A stretch of DNA of 64,000 nucleotides. Origin: Peptacetobacter hominis (GTDB lineage Bacteria > Bacillota > Clostridia > Peptostreptococcales > Peptostreptococcaceae). Location: positions 1 through 64,000 of the forward strand of contig NZ_SGJB01000015.1 in assembly GCF_006861675.1 (NCBI RefSeq), in the 5' to 3' direction. The notes under the pieces were generated by a model, which ran no database searches, was not told where the DNA came from, and saw only the letters and a list, made by a program, of their open reading frames with translations. This document shows positions 37,547 to 47,151 of this stretch, in pieces; the first letter of the stretch is position 1, and every line of letters starts with the position of its first letter. The translations under genes were made by a program, and so were the position numbers.

Positions 37547-37906
37547 ATGAAAAAAAGTAAATTGCTATTAATATCTGGTATTATTGGAACAATCTATTTA
37601 ATATATCTTATTTTTTATTTTAGTAATGGTGTTGTTAGTACAGATGGTGTTGATGCTATTGGAGCAGGTCTTGCGGCTGCATTAGTTATGCCACATATGG
37701 TTTGTGTTGCCATAGCGGTTATATTTAATTGGCTAGGATGGGCACTTGAGGTACGTTGGGGAGCACTAGTAGCTGGGATTATGTATGCAGTATCTATGGT
37801 ATGTATGTTTTTATATGCAGTATTTGTATTGATTGAAATGATTTTATGTTTTATTGCATTTGCAAAAATGAAGCAGGAATCTGAAAAGAAGAGTATTGAA
37901 TCTTAA
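37547..37906 (+). CDS. Small polytopic membrane protein, unknown function
   Basis: A 119-residue protein with about four hydrophobic segments: near residues 5-24 (LLLISGIIGTIYLIYLIFYF), 35-50 (IGAGLAAALVMPHM), 50-65 (VCVAIAVIFNWLGWAL) and 75-105 (GIMYAVSMVCMFLYAVFVLI), with a charged C-terminus. Similar small proteins with an ALVMPHM segment occur in streptococci and clostridia, without known function as far as I know. GGGAGG is 7 nt before the ATG at 37547; a second ATG at 37544 is possible. Ile and Leu codons (AUU, UUA, CUA) differ from the AUA/CUU habit of the neighbours, and gene debris precedes it, so it may be acquired. Confidence 0.65.
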   Translation: MKKSKLLLISGIIGTIYLIYLIFYFSNGVVSTDGVDAIGAGLAAALVMPHMVCVAIAVIFNWLGWALEVRWGALVAGIMYAVSMVCMFLYAVFVLIEMILCFIAFAKMKQESEKKSIES

Positions 37907-38047
37907 AATATTCATTTTAAATAGTTTATTCTTATTATAGTCTATATATTTCATATATGTAATATATAGACTATTTTTGTGTTAGCATATGATTAAAATG
38001 TAATAAAATGGAAATAAATATATATAGTAAATTATAATTTAACTGTG

Positions 38048-38076
38048 TTGACTATAGAAGAGTAATAAGATATAAT
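38048..38076 (+). promoter_or_regulatory. Sigma-A promoter of recA
   Basis: TTGACT (38048-38053), a 17-bp spacer and a perfect TATAAT (38071-38076) place the transcription start near 38083, where the SOS box begins. Confidence 0.85.
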
Positions 38077-38082
38077 TAATAC

Positions 38083-38096
38083 AGAACAAATGTTTG
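38083..38096 (+). promoter_or_regulatory. LexA (SOS) box of recA
   Basis: AGAACAAATGTTTG matches the B. subtilis-type LexA consensus CGAACRNRYGTTYG at 13 of 14 positions; only the first base differs. It covers the predicted transcription start, an ideal place for LexA repression. lexA itself is not in this window. Confidence 0.8.
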
Positions 38097-38113
38097 ATTG
38101 GAGGAAAATTCAG

Positions 38114-39187
38114 ATGGCGGTAGATCAGGAAAAATTAAAAGCCCTTAATGAGGCTCTTGGAAAGATAGAAAAAGACTTTGGTAAAGGTTCAGTAATGAAG
38201 CTTGGAGAAGCTACTTCACTTGAGATAGATACAATATCAACTGGTTCTATAGGACTGGATATAGCAATAGGAATAGGCGGACTTCCAAAAGGAAGAATTG
38301 TTGAAATATATGGACCGGAATCTTCAGGTAAAACAACTGTTGCACTTCACTGTGTTGCAGAAGCTCAGAAGGATGGGGGAATAGCTGCATTTATAGATGC
38401 CGAGCATGCACTTGATCCTGTTTATGCAAAGGCTCTTGGTGTAGATGTAGACAACCTTATAATATCTCAGCCGGATACAGGAGAGCAGGCTCTTGAAATA
38501 GCAGAGGCACTTATAAGAAGTGGTGCTATAGATATAATAGTTGTAGACTCTGTTGCAGCACTTGTTCCAAAAGCGGAAATAGAAGGAGATATGGGAGATT
38601 CTCATGTTGGTCTTCAGGCAAGACTTATGTCTCAGGCACTTAGAAAACTTACAGGTTCTATAAAGAAATCAAACTGTGTGGCAATATTTATAAACCAGCT
38701 TAGAGAAAAGGTTGGAATAATGTTTGGTAATCCTGAAACAACAACAGGTGGTCGTGCGCTTAAATTCTATTCTTCAGTAAGACTTGATGTAAGAAAAATA
38801 GATACAATTAAGCAGGGAGATAAGGTTCTTGGTAGTAGAACAAGAGTGAAAGTTGTAAAAAATAAAGTAGCTCCACCATTTAAACAGGCTGAATTTGATA
38901 TAATGTATGGACAGGGAATATCAAAAATAGGAGATCTTCTTGATATAGCGGCAGATATAGATGTAGTTAAAAAATCAGGTTCATGGTATAACTATCAGGA
39001 TGTGAAACTTGGACAGGGTAGAGAAAATGTCAAGAAATTCCTTGAGGATAATATGGACATAACTGATGAAATAGAAGCTAAAGTAAGAGCATACTATCAT
39101 CTTGATGGAAGTGCAGTAGAAGAAGATAAAGAGTCAGAACAGGCTCCAGCGAAAGCAGATAAAGCCAGCTCAGATAATGAAAAGTAA
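38114..39187 (+). CDS. recA: Recombinase A
   Basis: RecA forms filaments on single-stranded DNA, drives homologous recombination and triggers LexA cleavage. The 357-residue protein has Walker [10 protein letters not shown] (67-75), [16 protein letters not shown], the L1/L2 loop region with [28 protein letters not shown] and the C-terminal acidic tail. GGAGG at 38100-38104 is 9 nt before the ATG at 38114; the ATG at 38090 lies within the SOS box. It has its own promoter, operator and terminator. Confidence 0.98.
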   Translation: MAVDQEKLKALNEALGKIEKDFGKGSVMKLGEATSLEIDTISTGSIGLDIAIGIGGLPKGRIVEIYGPESSGKTTVALHCVAEAQKDGGIAAFIDAEHALDPVYAKALGVDVDNLIISQPDTGEQALEIAEALIRSGAIDIIVVDSVAALVPKAEIEGDMGDSHVGLQARLMSQALRKLTGSIKKSNCVAIFINQLREKVGIMFGNPETTTGGRALKFYSSVRLDVRKIDTIKQGDKVLGSRTRVKVVKNKVAPPFKQAEFDIMYGQGISKIGDLLDIAADIDVVKKSGSWYNYQDVKLGQGRENVKKFLEDNMDITDEIEAKVRAYYHLDGSAVEEDKESEQAPAKADKASSDNEK

Positions 39188-39222
39188 ATTTTACATATAT
39201 TAAAAAGTGAATATGTATATAT

Positions 39223-39252
39223 AGCCGATAAACATTGTTTTATCGGCTTTTG
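39223..39252 (+). terminator. Intrinsic terminator after recA
   Basis: AGCCGATAAA (39223-39232) pairs with TTTATCGGCT (39239-39248) around a 6-nt loop, followed by TTTTG. Confidence 0.88.
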
Positions 39253-39259
39253 TCTTATC

Positions 39260-39288
39260 TTGACATAAATATGAAAAAATTATAAAAT
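39260..39288 (+). promoter_or_regulatory. Possible promoter of rny
   Basis: A perfect TTGACA (39260-39265) is followed after 17 bp by TAAAAT (39283-39288). A second AT-rich TATAAT-like site lies further downstream (near 39345), so the exact promoter is uncertain. Confidence 0.5.
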
Positions 39289-39437
39289 TAAATGAGGGTA
39301 TTGTATCCAAACTTAGATTTTGTGATTTATATTATATATATTTTGGTATAATTAGATTAGGATTATTTTTGGGAAGTATACCTGAAATCTAGAATTTGAA
39401 TTAGATAAGATTGAAAACTGACAAAAAACTAAAGGAG

Positions 39438-40979
39438 GTGGAGGTCATAAATCCGATAATAATGGCAATAGTCGGCGCAATCGCTGGTATAATAGTTGGC
39501 TATTTTGTTAGAAGAAACATATCTGAAGCAAAAATTGGACAGGCTGAAAGTCTTGCCAAAGAAATTATAGATAAAGCAAACCATGATTCAGAAACAGTTA
39601 AAAAAGAGAGACTATTAGAAGCAAAAGAAGAAATTCATAAGTTGCGTACAGAAGCAGAAAAAGAAAACAGAGAAAGAAGAAATGAAGTACAGAAATATGA
39701 AAGAAGGGTACTTCAGAAAGAAGAAAATCTTGATAGAAAAAGTTCTGATTTAGAATCAAGAGAATCAAGACTTAGAGAAAAGGCAAAGGTTTTAGACCAG
39801 AAAGAAGAAGAAGTTGAACAGATAAAGCATAAACAGCTTGAAAAGCTTGAAAGTATATCTGGAATAAGCTCAGAAAAGGCAAAGGAAATAATTCTTACAA
39901 ATGCTGAAAGAGATGTAAGAAGAGAGATGTCTATCATGATAAAAGAGATAGAAACACATGCCAAAGAAGATGCTGAGAAAAAAGCTAGAGAAATAATAGG
40001 TTATGCTATACAGAAATGTGCAGCAGACCATGTTGCGGAGACAACTGTTACAGTTGTAAACCTTCCAAATGATGAAATGAAGGGAAGAATAATAGGTAGA
40101 GAGGGTAGAAATATAAGAACTCTTGAAACACTTACAGGAATAGATCTTATAATAGATGATACTCCAGAAGCGGTTATTCTTTCAGGATTTGATCCTATAA
40201 GAAGAGAAATAGCAAGAATAGCTCTTGAAAAACTTATAGCAGATGGAAGAATACATCCGGCAAGAATAGAGGAAATGGTAGAAAAGGCAAGAAAAGAAGT
40301 TGATAATATAATCAAGGAATACGGAGAGCAGGCAGCTTTTGAAACAGGTGTACACGGTCTTCATCCTGAACTTGTAAGACTTCTTGGAAGACTTAACTAC
40401 AGAACAAGTTATGGACAGAATGTTCTTAAACATTCTATAGAAGTTGCTCATATAGCAGGCATAATGGCAGCTGAATTAGGTGCAGATGTAAAACTTGCAA
40501 AAAGAGCTGGTCTTCTTCACGATATAGGAAAATCAGTAGACCATGAAATGGAAGGTACACACGTAGAAATAGGTATGGATCTTCTAAGACGTTACAAGGA
40601 GTCAAAAGAGGTTATCCATGCAATGTCAACACATCATGGTGATTACGAGCCACAGACTATAGAAGCTGTTCTGGTTACAGCTGCAGATGCTATATCAGCT
40701 GCAAGACCTGGTGCCAGAAGAGAAACTCTTGAGGCTTATATAAAGAGACTTGAAAAACTTGAGGAAATTGCAAACTCATACGACGGAGTTGAAAAGTCAT
40801 TTGCAATACAGGCCGGTAGAGAGATAAGAATAATGGTTAAGCCTGAGGATGTAAGTGATGAAGAAATACATCTTCTTGCTAGAGATATGACTAAGAAAAT
40901 TGAAGAGGGTCTTGAGTATCCTGGTCAAATAAAAGTAAGCATAATAAGAGAAACAAGAGCAATAGAATATGCTAAATAG
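39438..40979 (+). CDS. rny: Ribonuclease Y (start codon uncertain)
   Basis: RNase Y is the membrane-anchored endonuclease that starts mRNA decay in many Firmicutes. An N-terminal helix ([20 protein letters not shown]) is followed by a long coiled coil, a KH domain (about residues 205-265, [20 protein letters not shown]) and an HD domain ([20 protein letters not shown] then [12 protein letters not shown]). Length is about 513 residues from this GTG. The start is unclear: AAAGGAGG at 39431-39438 is a near-perfect ribosome site, but the codon at best distance (39447) is ATA; GTG at 39438 overlaps it, ATG at 39462 is far, and TTG at 39411 has no site. It is followed by a terminator, with no ymdB or spoVS. 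Confidence 0.95.
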   Translation: MEVINPIIMAIVGAIAGIIVGYFVRRNISEAKIGQAESLAKEIIDKANHDSETVKKERLLEAKEEIHKLRTEAEKENRERRNEVQKYERRVLQKEENLDRKSSDLESRESRLREKAKVLDQKEEEVEQIKHKQLEKLESISGISSEKAKEIILTNAERDVRREMSIMIKEIETHAKEDAEKKAREIIGYAIQKCAADHVAETTVTVVNLPNDEMKGRIIGREGRNIRTLETLTGIDLIIDDTPEAVILSGFDPIRREIARIALEKLIADGRIHPARIEEMVEKARKEVDNIIKEYGEQAAFETGVHGLHPELVRLLGRLNYRTSYGQNVLKHSIEVAHIAGIMAAELGADVKLAKRAGLLHDIGKSVDHEMEGTHVEIGMDLLRRYKESKEVIHAMSTHHGDYEPQTIEAVLVTAADAISAARPGARRETLEAYIKRLEKLEEIANSYDGVEKSFAIQAGREIRIMVKPEDVSDEEIHLLARDMTKKIEEGLEYPGQIKVSIIRETRAIEYAK

Positions 40980-40985
40980 ATTATT

Positions 40986-41017
40986 AAAAAGCTATCTCTG
41001 ACTGGAGATAGCTTTTT
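40986..41017 (+). terminator. Intrinsic terminator after rny
   Basis: A perfect 13-bp stem, AAAAAGCTATCTC (40986-40998) with 41005-41017, loop TGACTG, ending in five T. Confidence 0.95.
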
Positions 41018-41058
41018 GTGAATACAGGATAGTAGATATTATCATGAGGAGTGATAAC

Positions 41059-42849
41059 ATGAATTATTTTAAGGCTATAAATTCACAGCTTGATGCTCTG
41101 AAAGCTAAAGACATAGAAAAGGACTTCTATGAAATTTTAAAGGGAGAGGGAAAAATTCTTCCAAAGGTCATACCATTTAAGGGAATAAATACAGATATGC
41201 TGTATATAAAAAATAACAAAATATTGTTTATGAAATTTATGAATACTACAGATGATTTGTTCTCTATTCTTGGAGAAGAAATTGTGGAAGTTATGAATGA
41301 GGAGTATGAACTTCTTAAAATAAGAATGCAGCAATACTATCAGGATATAAACTATGAGTATATATATATTCTTCCATATGTAGATATTGATTATGACGAA
41401 TGGGAAAATGAGTTTGTATCTTCAAAAATGTTAGACAGAGGCCTATATGAAAGACTTGTAAATGGAGATGATACAATAGATTTATATATGAATGAGGAAA
41501 ATAATGAAATAAAACTCAATATATTCCTTTTTGATATATGCTCTGAATACTATATTCCAGGAAGCAGTATACATCTCAACAAGGACTTTAAGAAAATATC
41601 TTTTTTCAATAACGAGTACGAATATACGGCGAGTATGATGGAAAATGAACAGATAGTAGTATCTGATTCAATAAAATATGGAACAACTATTTTTAATGGT
41701 GGTTCTGGAACAGGAAAAACATCTATAATGCTCAGCAGAGTTCTAAAGCTTTCTAAAATATACCCTCACCATAGATTTCTGATTCTTGTAGACAGTAAGC
41801 AGTCTGCAAATGAGATGAGAGAAAAAATAGAGCTTTTAAGCAGAGATAGTTCAAATATAGATGTACATACATTCAGTTCATTTGTCTTCCGACTAGCAAA
41901 GATATACAATCTGGTGTTTGATTACGGTATGCTCAAGAAAGACTATGAGAAGACTTTTGGAAACCTTATAAAACAGGCAAGAAACGTAATAAAAAACAAA
42001 AGAATGTTCAAAGGTATATTTATAGATGAAGCAGAGAATTTTTCTGAAGAACAGATAAAATTTGTAGAGGAATTCCTATACAAAACAAAACATATATTCA
42101 ATATATTCAACTGTAAAGGAATGAATCTCACAAATAATCTTAATATATTCCACAATAGATATGAAAATATACATATAGATCACATAAAAACACTTAAGAA
42201 AAATTACAGACAATCAAAAGAACTTGTGGAGTTATCAAATAGATTTGGTCGTAATGCAGATAATTATTATAAATCACTTAGACCTAACCTTAAAAATAAT
42301 GTATTTGTAGAGACAAAACATATAAGGGCGATATCATCAAAAGGAAATGCCAATATAATAAATGTAAGTGATTTAGACGATCAGATAAGCTCTGTTATAT
42401 GGGAAATAGAATACCTTATAAATAAAAAAGGACTTTCGTACAAGGATATAGCGGTTGTATATCCATTTAATAAAAAGAGACTTAAAAGTGGTAAAACAAT
42501 ATATTTCCAGTATATGTTAAAAAAGGCTCTTGAAGAAGCTGGAATAGATTTTATTATGTCGGATGAAAATCTTACAAGTATGAGTCCTAAAAACGGGGTT
42601 ACAATATCAAATATATACTCTATAAGAGGGCTTGAGTTCAAGGCTGTTATACTATGTGAACTTGAAATGCTTTATAATCAGAAGATAGCAGATCCTGAAC
42701 AGGATTATCAGATAAATGATTTTGCAGGAGATATAAATAAAGTATACTATGCAATAAATAAAGCGAGAGAATATGTAAGCTTTGTAACTACATTCAACAG
42801 TGAGTCAAGCGATATAATAAGAATCATAAATGAATCTGTAGAAAATTAA
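41059..42849 (+). CDS. SF1 (UvrD/Rep-like) helicase-related ATPase, divergent
   Basis: A 596-residue protein. The N-terminal 200 residues have no clear family and at most a vague resemblance to NERD-type nuclease folds. The rest follows the UvrD/Rep order: Walker A NGGSGTGKTS (about 213-222), motif Ia-like FLILVDSKQSANEMREKI, motif Ic-like VHTFSSFVFRLA, Walker B FIDEAENFSEEQ (321-332), motif IV LKKNYRQSKELVEL, motif V ISNIYSIRGLEFKAVILCEL (about 515) and motif VI VYYAINKAREYVSFV (about 561). Motif III, normally GDxxQ, is not recognisable (FNCKGMNLTNN instead), and motif II is DEAE. It may be an ATPase with weakened helicase activity. GAGGAG is 7 nt before the ATG. It is a single gene between terminators. 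Confidence 0.75.
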   Translation: MNYFKAINSQLDALKAKDIEKDFYEILKGEGKILPKVIPFKGINTDMLYIKNNKILFMKFMNTTDDLFSILGEEIVEVMNEEYELLKIRMQQYYQDINYEYIYILPYVDIDYDEWENEFVSSKMLDRGLYERLVNGDDTIDLYMNEENNEIKLNIFLFDICSEYYIPGSSIHLNKDFKKISFFNNEYEYTASMMENEQIVVSDSIKYGTTIFNGGSGTGKTSIMLSRVLKLSKIYPHHRFLILVDSKQSANEMREKIELLSRDSSNIDVHTFSSFVFRLAKIYNLVFDYGMLKKDYEKTFGNLIKQARNVIKNKRMFKGIFIDEAENFSEEQIKFVEEFLYKTKHIFNIFNCKGMNLTNNLNIFHNRYENIHIDHIKTLKKNYRQSKELVELSNRFGRNADNYYKSLRPNLKNNVFVETKHIRAISSKGNANIINVSDLDDQISSVIWEIEYLINKKGLSYKDIAVVYPFNKKRLKSGKTIYFQYMLKKALEEAGIDFIMSDENLTSMSPKNGVTISNIYSIRGLEFKAVILCELEMLYNQKIADPEQDYQINDFAGDINKVYYAINKAREYVSFVTTFNSESSDIIRIINESVEN

Positions 42850-42861
42850 AAATAAACAATA

Positions 42862-42902
42862 AAAATAGCTATAAAGGTTATAAACCAATATAGCTATTTT
42901 TT
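42862..42902. terminator. Bidirectional terminator between convergent genes
   Basis: AAAATAGCTATA pairs with TATAGCTATTTT (about 42862-42873 and 42889-42900), with an inner GGTT/AACC stem. T runs on both strands serve the helicase-like gene and the convergent uppP. Confidence 0.9.
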
Positions 42903-42924
42903 ATTGCTTGTTTTCATATATATT

Positions 42925-43734
42925 CTATAGGAAATAGAAATACATAAGAACTATTATACCAAGCACGATTCTATAATAACCGAATACTTTGAAGTCGTGT
43001 TTTTTAACATAATCCATAAGGAATTTTATTACTACAACAGACACTAAAAAAGCAACTATTGAACCTGTGGCAAGTACAGCCCATTCAAAACCTGAAAAAG
43101 AGAATCCTGTTTTTACAAGTTTAAGAAGACTGGCTCCAAGCATAGTAGGTATAGCAAGGAAGAAAGAGAATTCAGCTGCTATACTTCTTGATGTTCCAAG
43201 AAGAGTTGCACCTATTATTGTAGAACCTGATCTTGATGTTCCGGGTATAAGAGCAAGACACTGGAAAAGACCTATTTTAAGAGCAAGAGGGAATGAAACC
43301 TCAGAAAAATCAGTTGCAATAGGTTTTTTGTTTCTGCTCTCTATCCATATCATAATTATACCGTATACTATAAGAGCTATAGCTACAGTAGTAGGATTGA
43401 AGAAAAGTCTATCTATTTCCTCCTCAAAAAGAAGTCCTACAACCCCTGAAGGTATTACAGCAACAATAACTTTTGCCCAAAGATTAAGAGTCTGTTTTTT
43501 CTCTTTGTCTGATTTACTCGGAGCAAACGGATTAAGTTTGTTGAAAAATACAAGTAAAACAGCAAGAATTGAACCAAACTGTATAACAACAAGGAATGTA
43601 CTTATAAAAGTATCTGAAAAATTAAGTTTTACAAACTCATCAACAAGTATCATATGTCCTGTACTACTGACAGGAAGCCACTCTGTTATCCCCTGAACAA
43701 TACCGAGGATGACGGCTTTAAGAATTTCTATCAA
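42925..43734 (-). CDS. uppP: Undecaprenyl-diphosphate phosphatase
   Basis: UppP (BacA) recycles the C55 lipid carrier for peptidoglycan and wall polymer synthesis; overproduction gives bacitracin resistance in other bacteria. The 269-residue polytopic protein has the paired motifs GIVQGITEWLPVSSTGHM near the N-terminus and PGTSRSGSTIIGA in the middle. The start is TTG, 8 nt after GGGAGG on the minus strand, and no ATG is better placed. It is transcribed alone and converges on the helicase-like gene. Confidence 0.95.
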   Translation of the reverse strand: MIEILKAVILGIVQGITEWLPVSSTGHMILVDEFVKLNFSDTFISTFLVVIQFGSILAVLLVFFNKLNPFAPSKSDKEKKQTLNLWAKVIVAVIPSGVVGLLFEEEIDRLFFNPTTVAIALIVYGIIMIWIESRNKKPIATDFSEVSFPLALKIGLFQCLALIPGTSRSGSTIIGATLLGTSRSIAAEFSFFLAIPTMLGASLLKLVKTGFSFSGFEWAVLATGSIVAFLVSVVVIKFLMDYVKKHDFKVFGYYRIVLGIIVLMYFYFL

Positions 43735-43871
43735 AATGATTACCTCCCAGTTTCATTAATAATACTTAAAATATAATATCACAAAACACTGTATTTCCAC
43801 AAGTGACAAAACAAGGGAGAATATAAAGTATTTATGAAGAAATATAAAATAAATATATTTATAAAAAATAA

Positions 43872-43893
43872 AGCCGGGTATATAAACCCGGCT
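43872..43893 (-). terminator. Terminator of the aminotransferase gene
   Basis: AGCCGGGT pairs perfectly with ACCCGGCT around ATATAA (43872-43893). On the minus strand it is followed by TTTATTTTTTAT. Confidence 0.9.
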
Positions 43894-43907
43894 ATTGTAC
43901 AAAACTA

Positions 43908-45107
43908 TTATTTATTAACTTTTGCGTATGCTTCAAGACCTTTTCTAAGGATTTCTCCTGCTTTACGAAGATCTTCTTCCTTAAGTATATAAGCAAGTCT
44001 TATTTCGTCTTTTCCAAGGCCTGGAGTAGCGTAGAATCCTTCAGCTGGAGTAGCCATTACTGTTTCTCCATCAACTCTGAATTCAGTAAGCATCCATTTT
44101 ACGAAATCTTCAGCGTTATCAACTGGAAGTTTTGCAACTATATAGAATGCACCTGTAGGTTTTTCACATATAACTCCTTCAGCTTTCATAAGTTCTCCGT
44201 AAAGAACATCTCTTCTTTTCTTATATTCATCGTTTACTTCTTTGAAGTAAGAAACTGGAGTTTTATAAAGCTCAACAGCACCAACCTGCTCTAAAGTAGG
44301 AACACAAAGTCTTCCCTGGCAAAGTTTCATTATCTGAGCTATAAGTTCTTTGTTTTTAGATGCTATAGAACCTATTCTGGCACCACAAGCACTGTATCTT
44401 TTTGAAACAGAGTCTATTATTATAACTCTGTCTTTTACATTTTCAAGGTTTCCGAAACTTGTATATTCAAGTCCGTCGTATACGAACTCTCTATAAACCT
44501 CGTCTGATATTATCCATAGATTTTTTTCTATAGCTATTTCAGCAAGCATTTCAAGTTCTTCTTTAGTGTATATAGCTCCAGTTGGGTTTCCTGGGTTTGA
44601 TATAAGTATAGCTTTAACTTTATCATCTATTTTTGCAAGTATTTCATCTTTTGATGGAAGATGGAATCCGTTTTCAGCTTTTGTAGTTATAGGAGTAACT
44701 CCTACATTTACACACTGACCAAATCCGTTGTAGTTAGTATAGAAAGGCTCTGGTATAAGAAGTCTGTCTCCTGGATCACAAGTAGCCATCATAGCAAATA
44801 ATAGGGCTTCAGAACCACCATTAGTTATAAGAAGTTCATCCTTGTCAAAATCCATGTTGTAAGTTTTATAATAGTTCTGAAGTGCTTCTATAAGTTCAGG
44901 TATACCCTGAGATACTGCATACTCAAGAACATCATTATCAAAATTTTTAACTGCATCAAAAAATCCTTTTGGAGTTTTTATATCCGGCTGACCTATATTT
45001 AAGTGGTATACCTTAACACCGTCAGCTTTTGCAGCCTGAGCAAAAGGCACAAGTTTTCTTATTGGTGATGCCTGCATAGAGCAGACTCTGTTTGAAAAGT
45101 TATTCAT
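43908..45107 (-). CDS. PLP-dependent class I/II aminotransferase
   Basis: A 399-residue fold-type I aminotransferase. Seen are the Gly-rich NGGSEALLFA near 96-105, NPGNPTGAIY (about 171-180), SDEVYREFVYDG (201-212), the PLP lysine in SVSKRYSACGARIGS (K236), and a C-terminal Arg in DEIRLAYI. The overall pattern resembles aspartate or aromatic aminotransferases of the AspC/PatA type, but the donor and acceptor cannot be fixed from sequence. It is a single-gene unit with its own terminator, and no biosynthetic genes adjoin it. Confidence 0.88.
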   Translation of the reverse strand: MNNFSNRVCSMQASPIRKLVPFAQAAKADGVKVYHLNIGQPDIKTPKGFFDAVKNFDNDVLEYAVSQGIPELIEALQNYYKTYNMDFDKDELLITNGGSEALLFAMMATCDPGDRLLIPEPFYTNYNGFGQCVNVGVTPITTKAENGFHLPSKDEILAKIDDKVKAILISNPGNPTGAIYTKEELEMLAEIAIEKNLWIISDEVYREFVYDGLEYTSFGNLENVKDRVIIIDSVSKRYSACGARIGSIASKNKELIAQIMKLCQGRLCVPTLEQVGAVELYKTPVSYFKEVNDEYKKRRDVLYGELMKAEGVICEKPTGAFYIVAKLPVDNAEDFVKWMLTEFRVDGETVMATPAEGFYATPGLGKDEIRLAYILKEEDLRKAGEILRKGLEAYAKVNK

Positions 45108-45370
45108 TACAAATACCCCCTAAAATAATAAAAAATATAAATCCGTGGTAAACGATTTCTGTCTACGCTAATATCTTATCACAAAATTTCAGAAAAATCA
45201 TTACATTTATTGAAATATGAAAAATTAACTTTTTCACATGCAAATAGAAATATATTAAAAAGAAAAACTCTAAATAAAAACATAGACAGTGTAGTATAAT
45301 ATAAATATACCAAATCGATAATAGTATCAGCCTGAAATAATCGGTATCATAATTTATGGAGGCATTTTAT

Positions 45371-46327
45371 ATGAAGGAACTGAGAATAGATACAATAACA
45401 AATGATATAATTATATTTGCAAGTGATAGAGCAAAAAGACCTCTTGATGAAGTAAAAAAAGAGGAATTTTCAAGAGAAAAAAACGAATATGAGGAAAACT
45501 GTCCTTTCTGTAGAGGGAATGAGCATATAGCAGATGAGGCTACAGAGGAAATAAGAGATGAAACCGGCTGGATTGCAAGGTCTGTATACAATAAATATCC
45601 TATACTTGACTATTCATCAGATGAGATATTCGGAACTCATGAAGTTATAGTTGAAAATTACAGGCATGATGCGACTTTTTACGATATGAGTGAAGAAGAA
45701 TTTATAATTGTGTTTAAAATGTATATAAATAGGTATAAACATTTAATGAACGAAGAGAATATAGAATATGTAAATCTGTTTAAAAACTTTCTGAGAAAGG
45801 CTGGAGCATCGCTTATGCATCCTCATTCACAGATTATGTCTATGTCAGTAATACCGCCGGAAATAATAAATGAGCTTCTTGTAGCAAAAGATTATTATAA
45901 TATAAATGGAAGTAATATATATGAAGACATAGTAAATGATGAGCTTGAATATGGAAAAAGGATAGTATATGCAGGAAAGAAATTTACAGCTATGATTCCT
46001 TATGCAAGCAAGAATCCGGGTGAAATCAGGATAATATTTGATACAGGTGTAAAACTTGAAAATCTAAAGGAAGATGATATAGCGGAACTGGCATATGCTT
46101 TCAAAGGTATATTCAGAAACTTTGAGAAGCTATATGGATTTATGCCTTTTAATATATGTGTCCATACTCATCCAATACAGATAAATACAGAGAGATATTT
46201 TAATATGCATATGCATATATTCCCAAGAAAATTTAATTTTGGCGGGTTTGAACTTGGTACAGACATGTATGTATGTTCATCTATACCAGAGGAAACAGCC
46301 CAGTTTATGAAAGTGGAAAAAAGATAA
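45371..46327 (+). CDS. GalT-like hexose-1-phosphate nucleotidylyltransferase
   Basis: A 318-residue member of the GalT branch of the HIT superfamily. The zinc-type CPFCRGNE (C44, C47) is near the N-terminus, and the catalytic motif [16 protein letters not shown] (150-165) contains the nucleophile histidine H152. A C-terminal domain has HTHPIQ and [10 protein letters not shown]. It is near to galactose-1-phosphate uridylyltransferase, but HPHSQ and the absence of galK or galE nearby leave the nucleotide and sugar open. GGAGG is 8 nt before the ATG at 45371. It is followed closely by exonuclease III, 23 nt later, and may be cotranscribed with it. Confidence 0.85.
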   Translation: MKELRIDTITNDIIIFASDRAKRPLDEVKKEEFSREKNEYEENCPFCRGNEHIADEATEEIRDETGWIARSVYNKYPILDYSSDEIFGTHEVIVENYRHDATFYDMSEEEFIIVFKMYINRYKHLMNEENIEYVNLFKNFLRKAGASLMHPHSQIMSMSVIPPEIINELLVAKDYYNINGSNIYEDIVNDELEYGKRIVYAGKKFTAMIPYASKNPGEIRIIFDTGVKLENLKEDDIAELAYAFKGIFRNFEKLYGFMPFNICVHTHPIQINTERYFNMHMHIFPRKFNFGGFELGTDMYVCSSIPEETAQFMKVEKR

Positions 46328-46350
46328 AATTTATAAATAGGAGAAGGATT

Positions 46351-47103
46351 ATGAAATTTATATCATGGAATGTAAATGGTTTAAGAGCCTGTGTAGGAAA
46401 GGGCTTTATGGACTTTTTTAAAGATGTTGATGCAGATATATTCTGTTTACAGGAAACAAAGCTTCAGGAGGGGCAGATAGACCTTCAGACGGACGGATAT
46501 CACCAGTACTGGAACTATGCTGAGAAGAAAGGTTATTCAGGAACTGCAATATTTACGAAAAAGGAACCTTTAAATGTATATTATGGAATAGGTATAGAGG
46601 AGCATGATAAAGAGGGAAGAGTTATAACTCTTGAATTTGATGACTTTTTCTTTGTAACAGTATATACTCCAAATTCTCAGACAGAGCTTAAAAGACTTGA
46701 TTATAGAATGAAATGGGAAGATGATTTCAGAGCATATCTTAAAAATCTAGACGACAAAAAACCGGTTGTTATGTGTGGAGATCTAAATGTTGCCCACAAG
46801 GAAATCGACCTTAAAAATCCAAAGACAAATAGAAAGAATGCAGGATTTACAGATGAAGAGAGAGGTAAATTCACAGAGTTTCTTGAAAGTGGATTTATAG
46901 ATACATTCAGATATTTCAATCCTGATCAGGAAGGAATATATTCGTGGTGGTCTTATAGATTCAATGCAAGAAAGAACAACGCGGGGTGGCGTATAGATTA
47001 TTTCTGTGCATCTGAAAAAATGAAGGATAGACTTGTATCAGCCGATATACATACTGAAGTTATGGGGTCTGATCACTGTCCGGTAGAACTTGTAATTGAA
47101 TAG
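46351..47103 (+). CDS. exoA: Exodeoxyribonuclease III / AP endonuclease
   Basis: ExoA (XthA family) cuts DNA at abasic sites and removes 3' blocking groups in base-excision repair. The 250-residue protein has [13 protein letters not shown], the metal-binding glutamate in [27 protein letters not shown] and the C-terminal [17 protein letters not shown] precedes the ATG at 46351; upstream in-frame starts fall within the GalT-like gene. A terminator follows. Confidence 0.95.
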   Translation: MKFISWNVNGLRACVGKGFMDFFKDVDADIFCLQETKLQEGQIDLQTDGYHQYWNYAEKKGYSGTAIFTKKEPLNVYYGIGIEEHDKEGRVITLEFDDFFFVTVYTPNSQTELKRLDYRMKWEDDFRAYLKNLDDKKPVVMCGDLNVAHKEIDLKNPKTNRKNAGFTDEERGKFTEFLESGFIDTFRYFNPDQEGIYSWWSYRFNARKNNAGWRIDYFCASEKMKDRLVSADIHTEVMGSDHCPVELVIE

Positions 47104-47114
47104 AATATAAATTC

Positions 47115-47140
47115 AGAGGCGTTTTACGCCTCTTTTTTTT
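47115..47140 (+). terminator. Intrinsic terminator after exoA
   Basis: AGAGGCG (47115-47121) pairs with CGCCTCT (47127-47133), loop TTTTA, ending in eight T. A matching A-rich side is absent, so it mainly serves the plus strand. Confidence 0.92.
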
Positions 47141-47151
47141 ATAAAAGATAA

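Noticed and set aside
43067-43696. 209-codon open frame on the plus strand inside uppP
   Set aside because: It lies fully antisense to uppP, has no ribosome site, and its sequence lacks family features; the AUA/AGA bias of the true gene creates long antisense frames.
45108-45370. T-box or operator in the region between the aminotransferase and GalT-like genes
   Set aside because: Two imperfect copies of ATAATnGTATCA-like sequence are present, but no T-box consensus or clear promoter geometry supports a specific claim.
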